From Nitrosotalea sp. (GTDB taxonomy: Archaea > Thermoproteota > Nitrososphaeria > Nitrososphaerales > Nitrosopumilaceae): a DNA stretch of 51,638 nucleotides. A program made the position numbers and the translations under genes. Numbering within the stretch: the first letter of the stretch is position 1; every line of letters begins with the position of its first letter. The DNA lies in the NCBI GenBank assembly GCA_023252235.1, contig JAHEXH010000005.1, positions 1-51,638 on the forward strand, in the 5' to 3' direction. Positions 42,981 through 49,915 of the stretch are shown here, piece after piece. The notes beneath the pieces are model-generated. The model was not told the origin of the DNA, did not search any database, and saw nothing but the letters and a program-made list of their open reading frames with translations.

Positions 42981-43986
42981 TTCTTGACATTTCCTGTTTG
43001 ATATCTAACAAATCACGTAAAATTGAACTAGCTGTTTCTATGCCTCCTGCACCGCGTCCGATTATTGTCTGCTGACCAGAATGCTCCGAATTGAATGTGA
43101 TTGCATTGAGAGTGCCATTGACACACATTGGATCGTCAAGAGGTATCTCTTTTGGTGATACAGTTAACTCTCTATCACAAGAAGCAACCAATTTTACTGC
43201 ACAATCATGAGATGCGGCCTTTTTGATATCTGAAGTTGTAACGTCTCTAATTCCTATCCTCTTGATGTCTTTTATGGTTACTTTCATATCCATTATCCAA
43301 TTGGCAAGTATGACAAGTTTGGCAGCAGCGTCAAAACCGTCAATGTCAAGTGACTCGTCTGCTTCAACATATCCTTTCTTCTTGGCATCTGCAAGAGCCG
43401 CCTTGAATGTTAACCCGGTAGCCATGTTTGTCAGTATGTAGTTTGTAGTTCCATTTAGGATTCCTTGGAATGAAACTATGCGTTCTCCACGCAAACTGTT
43501 CTTTGCATAATCTAGGATTGGAGTTCCGCCTCCAACAGTTCCACTAAATTTTAGTTGGACCTGATTATATGTTGCCAATTCAATCAAGGATGGAAATGCA
43601 AGAGCGAGTGGTCCTTTATTTACAGTGATAACATGTAATCCTTTTTTCATTGCACTTACAATATGTGACATGCCAGGCTCGGCATCTTTGTAGTTACTTG
43701 GAGTGGTCTCAATTAGTACTTCGGCATCCATTCCATTTATCATATCTAGGCCGTTTGCATCTTTTTCCTTATTGTGATATTTTCTTATGTTTCCATATTT
43801 TTTCTTCATCTCTAACAGTCTGTTCAAATCAAGACCTGCAGAAGAAGCGGCTGAACCTTTTGAATCAAAGACGCCAACTATTCTTGGTTTTAATCCATGT
43901 TTTGCATACAGATCTTCTGATCTAGAAAGTAATAATTTTGCAAAGCTTTGCCCAACAACCCCAAACCCTGATAATATTATTCGCAA
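42967..43986 (-). CDS. hom: homoserine dehydrogenase
   Basis: 339 residues with a TTG start. It reduces aspartate semialdehyde to homoserine for threonine and methionine. The N-terminal Rossmann motif GFGVVGQSFAKLL, the TVNKGPLAL segment, GGGTPILDYAKNSL, FQGILNGTTNYIL and YVEADESLDIDGFDAAAKLVILAN are standard. There is no ACT regulatory domain and no fused aspartokinase. An AT-rich TTAATTAATA at about 44009-44019 (minus strand) lies 27 nt upstream of the start. Confidence 0.94.
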   Translation of the reverse strand: MRIILSGFGVVGQSFAKLLLSRSEDLYAKHGLKPRIVGVFDSKGSAASSAGLDLNRLLEMKKKYGNIRKYHNKEKDANGLDMINGMDAEVLIETTPSNYKDAEPGMSHIVSAMKKGLHVITVNKGPLALAFPSLIELATYNQVQLKFSGTVGGGTPILDYAKNSLRGERIVSFQGILNGTTNYILTNMATGLTFKAALADAKKKGYVEADESLDIDGFDAAAKLVILANWIMDMKVTIKDIKRIGIRDVTTSDIKKAASHDCAVKLVASCDRELTVSPKEIPLDDPMCVNGTLNAITFNSEHSGQQTIIGRGAGGIETASSILRDLLDIKQEMSRIEIA

Positions 43987-44040
43987 TATTCACAAGACAC
44001 ATTTTGGTATTAATTAAGATTGACGAATTGTAGGATTACT

Positions 44041-44048
44041 TTATTAAA
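44041..44048 (+). promoter_or_regulatory. TATA box of the secreted unknown gene
   Basis: TTATTAAA centred 26 nt upstream of ATG 44070; leaderless spacing. Confidence 0.4.
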
Positions 44049-44069
44049 GCATTAACGAGAAATTATCAT

Positions 44070-44726
44070 ATGAAGTCTAAAAAGTATGTCTATTTGGGAA
44101 TATCTGGCGCTGCCATAGCTGCAATCATTATTGTAATTACTCAGTTTAACATTTTTCCTGTAATGAATCAGGGTAATCAACCGTCTAGTCAAGTGGCATT
44201 TCTCGATTTTTCATACGATGAGGCCCACTCTGATATCAAATCTGCTTTGGCTTTACATCATATCAACATGACAAATCCTATTAGATTGAGCAGCCAAAGT
44301 GATGTTCATCAATATTGCAACTTCCTTACTGATCCAAAAAAACAATCTCTTGTAACATATTGTACCTCTACTGTGCTCAAAGATAGGCTGGGTTTTCTCG
44401 GAGAAGTTAACATGGTAGGTTCACCTGATATGCCAGGGCTTGTGGTGGTGGCGTTACAGTCAAATCCAATGCTTACCAATTATGATGACGTAAAAACCGT
44501 TTTTGGAGTAGTTGTCAATAATACCATATGTCAATGCTGGGAAAAAGAAGTCCCTGATGGTTTTCTTACTTTATCTGCGCTAGTCGATAAACTACGTGAT
44601 ACTCATCTAGATACTAAACAACCTACTACAAGCACCCACGTAATTCCGTTAGGAAACAAGCATTTCAAGATTGAACTTACTACGAATGAAAGTGGTTATC
44701 TGTGGAAACTTCTTGTATCCAAGTAA
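44070..44726 (+). CDS. membrane-anchored extracytoplasmic protein, unknown function
   Basis: 218 residues. A basic N-terminus (MKSKK) and hydrophobic segment (about 6-27) form a signal anchor; the rest should be outside. It has four cysteines, HQYCNF, TYCTS and a CQCW pair, suggesting two disulfides or a metal site. Two N-glycosylation-type sequons (NMT, NNT) are present. I do not recognise the family. It stands just upstream of the TauE-like gene on the same strand with a gap of about 60 bp. Confidence 0.72.
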   Translation: MKSKKYVYLGISGAAIAAIIIVITQFNIFPVMNQGNQPSSQVAFLDFSYDEAHSDIKSALALHHINMTNPIRLSSQSDVHQYCNFLTDPKKQSLVTYCTSTVLKDRLGFLGEVNMVGSPDMPGLVVVALQSNPMLTNYDDVKTVFGVVVNNTICQCWEKEVPDGFLTLSALVDKLRDTHLDTKQPTTSTHVIPLGNKHFKIELTTNESGYLWKLLVSK

Positions 44727-44787
44727 TTAACTCAATATCTTGGTTTACGAAGGTTGACGTGACTCTTTAATCTGTGGAAAATATCTT

Positions 44788-45558
44788 TTGGTGTTATCAT
44801 TGTTTGAATATTTGTGGCTCTTGCCACTTGGTTTTGTAGCAGGCATAATAGGTTCTATTATAGGACTTGGAGGCGGGTTCATAGTAGTACCGGTGTTGAC
44901 CTTTTTTGGATTTTCACCAACCCTTGCAGCAAGTGACAGCCTCTTTGCAGCTTTTAGTAATTCTGTAGCATCCACTGCATCTTATGCCAGACAAAAAAGA
45001 ATAGTCTATTCACTTGGAATTAAACTTGCACTTATTTCAATACCTGGAACGATTTTGGGCGCATATGTTTCAGAAGATGTTTCTCCATCTTTGTTCAAGT
45101 TGTTATTTGGTATCGTACTGGTAGCATCTGGCATTTACATTTATTTGCGAAGGAAAATAGAATCAAGAGAATATAATTTATCGAAACAAATCATGATTCT
45201 TGCAGTAGGTGCAAGCTTCTTTGCAGGAATTATATCTAGTTTATTTGGAATTGGGGGCGGAGTTATTTTTGTTCCGTTGATGGTGATTGTTATAGGGCTA
45301 TCAATGAAATTGGCTGCTCCTACATCGCAATTCATCTTGATGTTTGCATCAGCATCTGGCATGATAATGCATTCCATATTGGGTCATCCTAATTATTATG
45401 AGGCAGGGATGCTTTCGATAGGATCCTTCATAGGTGGCATTATTGGCAGCAAGCTATCTACACGTATTGATGAGAAGAAACTTAGAATATTTGTAACTAT
45501 TGTAATTGGGGCTACTGCAGTTAAACTAATTATTGACGCACTGGGGCATCCTTCTTAA
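44788..45558 (+). CDS. TauE/SafE family membrane transporter
   Basis: 256 residues with seven to eight hydrophobic segments. Duplicated motifs, GSIIGLGGGFIVVPVLTFFG in the first half and SSLFGIGGGVIFVPLMVI in the second, mark the TauE/SafE (DUF81) family, whose members export sulfite or other small sulfur-containing anions. Substrate specificity is not predictable; given the sulfur genes nearby, sulfite is reasonable. The start is TTG 44788, GTG 44791 or TTG 44800. It overlaps the convergent hotdog gene by 29 bp at the 3' end. Confidence 0.88.
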   Translation: MVLSLFEYLWLLPLGFVAGIIGSIIGLGGGFIVVPVLTFFGFSPTLAASDSLFAAFSNSVASTASYARQKRIVYSLGIKLALISIPGTILGAYVSEDVSPSLFKLLFGIVLVASGIYIYLRRKIESREYNLSKQIMILAVGASFFAGIISSLFGIGGGVIFVPLMVIVIGLSMKLAAPTSQFILMFASASGMIMHSILGHPNYYEAGMLSIGSFIGGIIGSKLSTRIDEKKLRIFVTIVIGATAVKLIIDALGHPS

Positions 45559-45997
45559 TCTGGTAGAGATTTCTCTTTGAAATTACAACTGTCTTTCCGT
45601 CTTCGTTGACACCTTCAAAATCCACTCCGATCAGTCCAAACTCTTCATTAATTTCTCTTTTATCTGAAATTTTAAATTTTATTTTCAGTTTTTCATCGGT
45701 AAAAAGAGGTTTTAGAAATCTAGTTTGTCTGTTATTCCAACTTGGATCTCCATCAATTCCATAAAAAATCAAAAGATTGCCGTACATTTCATCCAATTTT
45801 GTAAATTCTCCTTCCATCTTTGACAAGATGGCTCTTCCTGAAACCATTTTTTTCTCTTGATCTGAAAATTCCTTATTCTCATAAATTATATTTTTAATTC
45901 CTGAAAATGAAAGATATCTTTCAAGTTCTAAAGAAGATATTCTACATTCTGAATAAAACTCGTCACCGACGTTTAACTGTGCAAACTTTTTCATCAA
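45530..45997 (-). CDS. MaoC-like hotdog-fold protein without hydratase residues
   Basis: 155 residues. The pattern QLNVGDEFYSECRIS, VSGRAILSKMEGEF, FLKPLFTDEKLKIKFK and LIGVDFEGVNEDGKTVV fits a single MaoC-like hotdog domain. The hydratase-2 motif (D-x4-H within a conserved SGDxNPxH block) is missing: the corresponding segment reads YLSFSGIKNIIYENK. It therefore probably binds, rather than hydrates, an acyl-CoA, or has another role. It directly follows the tandem SDR gene with a 4-bp overlap, implying cotranslation and a joint function. Confidence 0.65.
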   Translation of the reverse strand: MMKKFAQLNVGDEFYSECRISSLELERYLSFSGIKNIIYENKEFSDQEKKMVSGRAILSKMEGEFTKLDEMYGNLLIFYGIDGDPSWNNRQTRFLKPLFTDEKLKIKFKISDKREINEEFGLIGVDFEGVNEDGKTVVISKRNLYQIKKDAPVRQ

Positions 45998-47781
45998 GTC
46001 CTTGTTTCATCTGGATAGTAAATTATCTCTGCATTACTGGTTGATTTTCCAGAAGTGAGATAATTTACTGCCTTGATTATGTTTTCATTGTTTGGCTCAG
46101 TACCATCAACGCTTCCTGGCAAAACCAAGTAAATTCTAAGTTTTGATTTTAGTACATCACTTAGTTCTTGGTTTACGGTGGTGGCAAACGGTCTAAGGGC
46201 ACCTCTGAACACTTCTACTCTTGCTCTGTCTCCGCCAGTGACTTTTCCACCTGATGGCATGTCTGGTCCTATTACTATCATGGTTCCTTCTTTATTCTTG
46301 AAAAGCGGTGGGTTCTTTGCTCCTCCTGGTACAAATGTATTGAGAGATTCTTGTAAAAAGATGGCTGGCGTGTTTATGAATTTGTCAACAAGGCCATCCC
46401 AGTCCTTTCTTGATAGATCAATAAACTTGCCAACTTGAGGGACCTTTCCAGTTATGTAGACTACTGTGCTTATTGGTCCTATTTTCTGAGTTGCAGTATT
46501 CAGCATCCTCTTCACACTTTCTTGATTTGATAGATCCATTACATGAGAGTGGAACTTTGATAGTCGTTCTTCAGCGATTTTTGGGCTTGTTTTTGAGATT
46601 AGAATTACGGTTTTTCCTCCGTTGCTTTCTACTTTTTGTGCTAGAAATTCAGTTCTTGCAACATCAGACTCGTCTGTAGCATCAACTGCAAACAAAACAA
46701 CTTTGGAATTAAAGTCTGGCTGAGTCTCTGGAATAGAACATGCTATGTGCGGCTTTACTGGATAAAATACACGGTCGCCAGGTATTACCTTGCCATTTAG
46801 GATTTGTCCTATATTATCATCACTTAGCATCAAAACTGTTTCTGCTACTTGTTGTTGTGTTAGGAATTGTTCGTCTGCAATCATTTTACTTGTATTGTTT
46901 TGGATCTTTTCTGCAATCTGCTGAATCTTGGCAAGCAGCGCAGAGATTGTACTGCCTAATTTTTGTATGTCTGATTCTGAAGTAATTGATTTTAATTTTG
47001 CAAGTTTGGATGCAGCTTTACTAATTCCGTCTTTTACTATTTTTTCATCTTCTCCAAGTAGTGGAAGTATGTCTCCATTTACTATTTCCACCTCTTCTGG
47101 TGTGATGTTTTCAAAACCGCTTACCCTCATAAATTCTGCCGCTGCTTTTGGATATACTGTTTTGTAAATTCTGTCAGAGTGAACTGGTCCTGGATTTGTA
47201 GCTATTGATATAATTCCTTTGTCTGTTAGCTCCCATGACATTGCTTCGGAAAGTCTGTTCTTTGCTCCTTGGGATGCAGTGTATGGACTTCTGAATCTGT
47301 ATGGGCGTTGCTCATATGGTCGCTCTTCAGTAAAGAATGTAGATATTGTTACTATTTTTGCACCATGCTTCATTGTCTTGATTGCCTGAGAAGATGTCCA
47401 AAATGTACCGGTCAGATGAATTCCGACTGTACTCTTAAATTCAGAAATTGGAGAGTTGGCAAAACAAGTAACGGGTCCAGAAACCCCCGCATTATTAACA
47501 ACTATATCTACAGCACCATGTGCTTTTTTGAGTTCGTCAAACATCTTTGAAACTCCTTCCTCATCACTTACATCTACACCTGAGAAAATTTTTACAAATG
47601 AACCGCTTTTTACTTTTGAAATTACCTGCTCTAGTTCTTTGGCCGCTTCTTCAAGCGGTTCTTTTCTTCTTCCCAAAATTACAATGCTTGCACCGTTTTC
47701 AGCAAACTTCATGGCTATCGCCTTTCCTATTCCAGTTCCACTTCCAGTTATTACTACAATTTTATTTTGAAATTTCAGCAT
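45994..47781 (-). CDS. tandem short-chain dehydrogenase/reductase (two SDR-like domains)
   Basis: About 595 residues. Domain 1 (about 1-215) has TGSGTGIG, NNAG and the segment SPYTASQGAK, in which the YxxxK lysine is Gln; GPVHSDRIYKT follows. A helical linker (about 215-335) leads to a degenerate second SDR domain (about 345-595) without a clear TGxxxGxG. The SDR-linker-SDR arrangement, with GPV-SDRI-like and V-LS---GQ-LNG-like segments, recalls half of Chloroflexus malonyl-CoA reductase. Thaumarchaea fix CO2 through malonyl-CoA, so this is a candidate, but the changed catalytic lysine argues for caution. ATG 47781 is preferred over TTG 47796. It is coupled to the hotdog gene. Confidence 0.82.
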   Translation of the reverse strand: MLKFQNKIVVITGSGTGIGKAIAMKFAENGASIVILGRRKEPLEEAAKELEQVISKVKSGSFVKIFSGVDVSDEEGVSKMFDELKKAHGAVDIVVNNAGVSGPVTCFANSPISEFKSTVGIHLTGTFWTSSQAIKTMKHGAKIVTISTFFTEERPYEQRPYRFRSPYTASQGAKNRLSEAMSWELTDKGIISIATNPGPVHSDRIYKTVYPKAAAEFMRVSGFENITPEEVEIVNGDILPLLGEDEKIVKDGISKAASKLAKLKSITSESDIQKLGSTISALLAKIQQIAEKIQNNTSKMIADEQFLTQQQVAETVLMLSDDNIGQILNGKVIPGDRVFYPVKPHIACSIPETQPDFNSKVVLFAVDATDESDVARTEFLAQKVESNGGKTVILISKTSPKIAEERLSKFHSHVMDLSNQESVKRMLNTATQKIGPISTVVYITGKVPQVGKFIDLSRKDWDGLVDKFINTPAIFLQESLNTFVPGGAKNPPLFKNKEGTMIVIGPDMPSGGKVTGGDRARVEVFRGALRPFATTVNQELSDVLKSKLRIYLVLPGSVDGTEPNNENIIKAVNYLTSGKSTSNAEIIYYPDETRT

Positions 47782-47928
47782 TATAGAGTCTGGCAAGTCT
47801 TTGGACTATTTATTCGATTATGCTTGTGATGGGAAACTGTGAACTCTGATCTATACTTGTTCTGACTCACTGGAAACCGGGTATTTAGATCTGGCAACAA
47901 ATTGGGTTGGTTGGGGATTCTACAGACA

Positions 47929-47936
47929 TATTTATT
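47929..47936 (+). promoter_or_regulatory. TATA box of the 47960 gene
   Basis: TATTTATT centred 27 nt upstream of ATG 47960. It excludes the longer frame that would begin within the box. Confidence 0.45.
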
Positions 47937-47959
47937 TGTGGGCTGACCAAATCCCACAC

Positions 47960-48196
47960 ATGCACGATTCTGAATCTGATACATTTCATCCCATGAACAA
48001 ACACGAAGAGTTTTGTGAGTCACTTAAAAAAATTGGCATTGATGCAGAAGCAAAACCTCTTGATACAGACGAAATAGAAAAAGAAAATTATTATTCAAAA
48101 AACTTTACACACTCTCCTACCATGGTGACAAATCATGGAATTGTCAAACTCAAAGGTTCAAACATTGACGCAGTACAGATAATTCAAAAGGGTTGA
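47960..48196 (+). CDS. small conserved hypothetical protein
   Basis: 78 residues, acidic, soluble. It begins MHDSESDTFHPMNKHEEF, has one cysteine (EFCESLKKIGIDAEAK), and a C-terminal beta stretch (VTNHGIVKLKGSNIDAVQIIQKG). No family is recognised. The ATG is set by the TATA box 27 nt upstream. Its stop lies 2 nt before the ATG of the next gene, so the two small genes form an operon. Confidence 0.7.
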   Translation: MHDSESDTFHPMNKHEEFCESLKKIGIDAEAKPLDTDEIEKENYYSKNFTHSPTMVTNHGIVKLKGSNIDAVQIIQKG

Positions 48197-48198
48197 AA

Positions 48199-48603
48199 AT
48201 GACGCAAGATCTTAATCCTGTATCGTGGGGAGCTCAAGATAGGTTTCAAGCACACTTTATTGTGAAAACTCTAAATGATAACATACAGGAAGAAAATTTT
48301 CTCACAAGACCAAAACTTGAGACAAAAGGATACTTTGCAACAAAGAGAGTAACTGGAATCCAGTGGATTGGCGGTACTCTTGCAGATGCTTTGAATTCTG
48401 ATAGCGAACTTAAGAGCATGATGACAAAATTGTCATACGAAGATGCACAAATCTGTGTGGAACCAACTAAAGGCAGTATTCGCATTCATGGCAAATGGAA
48501 AGACAGTCATAATTTCACCATGACAAAGCAATTGTTTGCAGTATATGACAGAATTGCTTCTCACATTAAAAGAGAGTTAAGCTCTCCACCAGTCCAAAGC
48601 TAA
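48199..48603 (+). CDS. conserved hypothetical protein
   Basis: 134 residues from ATG 48199. Alpha/beta composition with TKRVTGIQWIGGTLADALNSD and ICVEPTKGSIRIHGKW; no signal peptide, no obvious metal motif, one cysteine. I do not recognise it. It follows the 78-residue protein with a 2-bp gap and is convergent with endA, overlapping it by 27 bp. The operon with another unknown protein suggests a shared, undescribed function. Confidence 0.72.
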   Translation: MTQDLNPVSWGAQDRFQAHFIVKTLNDNIQEENFLTRPKLETKGYFATKRVTGIQWIGGTLADALNSDSELKSMMTKLSYEDAQICVEPTKGSIRIHGKWKDSHNFTMTKQLFAVYDRIASHIKRELSSPPVQS

Positions 48604-49110
48604 GCAATCCACTTTATCTCCTTTTGGAATTGCCAGGATGAATTGTTTTCTTACAGTTGTTGCTAATCTCCCAGCTAAAACTACACTTGTAGCAGATATT
48701 GTATCTGTGGAATTATACACTTGGAGTAGATATGGGGCGTGGTCGATTCCGGGACCTTTCTGATATACTGCAAAATCGCAACCAAATTTGATTCCGGGAT
48801 TTACAATGTATCCCTTGTCCCTGAAATCTTTGTAGACCGTGTATTTCTTGTCAAAATTATGATATTCTCTTCTACATCTTTCCAAAAGTTCTTCTTGCGT
48901 AACGGGTTTTTTGACATGAAATACTTTTAGTTTTGATTTCTCTTGCAGGTAATATCCTTCTATTAGATCCAAAATCAATGGCACGTTTATGTCCTCAGGC
49001 TTTGGTTTTGTCATACCGATTGGTTTTCCGTAATACCCTGCAACAAAGAGTGCGCGTGAATCTTTGATATCCCAAACTATTATCCTGTTTTCTATTAGAT
49101 CTCCTTTCAA
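48577..49110 (-). CDS. endA: tRNA-splicing endonuclease
   Basis: 177 residues with a TTG start. It cuts bulge-helix-bulge introns from tRNA. The catalytic triad is visible in FAVYQKGPGIDHAPYLLQV (Tyr and His) and TTVRKQFILAIP (Lys). The single-domain length fits an alpha-type subunit that assembles as a homotetramer or as alpha2-beta2 with a second subunit. It ends with the usual LDWWRA. Intron-containing tRNAs are common in thaumarchaea. Confidence 0.94.
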   Translation of the reverse strand: MKGDLIENRIIVWDIKDSRALFVAGYYGKPIGMTKPKPEDINVPLILDLIEGYYLQEKSKLKVFHVKKPVTQEELLERCRREYHNFDKKYTVYKDFRDKGYIVNPGIKFGCDFAVYQKGPGIDHAPYLLQVYNSTDTISATSVVLAGRLATTVRKQFILAIPKGDKVDCLALDWWRA

Positions 49111-49189
49111 ATCATTTCTAGTATGACCGATAATCGATTTTAGTGTTTACAATTAATTGGCAAAAAAAGAAAAAGAGTATTTCAAAATT

Positions 49190-49846
49190 TTATAGACTAA
49201 GAGCCAGCAAAATGAATGAATCTGATACCTGTAGAACTTTATCTGACATCTCTTCAATTCCCTCTACAATATCTTTGAGAAGCAATAGCTCTTTTGTTGT
49301 GGCAGTTTCATCAAGTACTCTGATACTTAGTGCTCGGTACTTGTCATCTACCAATCTCTCTATCTTTTGTGCCTCGTGAGCAAGATCAATGGCCACTGTA
49401 CTGTTGTTACTTGCAAGAGACCTGATGATTTCATTAATTTTCTGAATTTGGTCTACAGCCAATTCTATTAGTTCTTTGAGTTCCTTCTCGAGCTTTTCTT
49501 TTTTGAGTGTAGCTGCTTTGATATTTGAGAGTTTGAAGGCAATTCCTGTGATGTATCCTGCAATTTCATCCATTGTGTATGCCGAATTCAAAAGATTCTC
49601 TCTATGCATCATGAGACCGCCGACATCTGAAATCTCTCGAGTGATTTTCCTACGAAGAGCTTCTACTTCATCTTCTGTATTCTTTATTCTCTCAAGTACT
49701 TGTTTTATCTCAGCTTTGTCTGCCTTGACAATCAAACCGGGCAGAATTGATAGATCTCTGACAGCGTTGAGAATTCTGTTTATTTCGTCTTGTAAAACGG
49801 CAAGTGCCTTTCTCTTTGCCTGAACTTCAAGTTCTCCGCTATACAT
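49190..49846 (-). CDS. DUF47 (PhoU-like) helical protein
   Basis: 218 residues, all-helical, with long charged amphipathic helices such as RIKNTEDEVEALRRKITREISD and IERLVDDKYRALSIRVLDE. It matches the DUF47/COG1392 proteins, distant PhoU relatives often encoded beside Pit-type phosphate transporters. PhoU proteins bind metal clusters through E/DxxxD motifs and regulate phosphate uptake; here EEMSDK and NTEDEVE are candidates. No pit gene is adjacent in the window. Confidence 0.85.
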   Translation of the reverse strand: MYSGELEVQAKRKALAVLQDEINRILNAVRDLSILPGLIVKADKAEIKQVLERIKNTEDEVEALRRKITREISDVGGLMMHRENLLNSAYTMDEIAGYITGIAFKLSNIKAATLKKEKLEKELKELIELAVDQIQKINEIIRSLASNNSTVAIDLAHEAQKIERLVDDKYRALSIRVLDETATTKELLLLKDIVEGIEEMSDKVLQVSDSFILLALSL

Positions 49847-49915
49847 CTAGAGATTTTAAACTAGGCCTGCGGCTAATAATCCTTGCGTAAATACTGCGTA
49901 AACATGAAAATTTTC

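Noticed and set aside
44745-44975. 76-codon minus-strand frame at the start of the TauE-like gene
   Set aside because: Antisense to conserved transporter motifs; no independent support.
47781-48023. 80-codon minus-strand frame upstream of the tandem SDR gene
   Set aside because: It runs across the promoter and start of the plus-strand gene at 47960 and has no family features.
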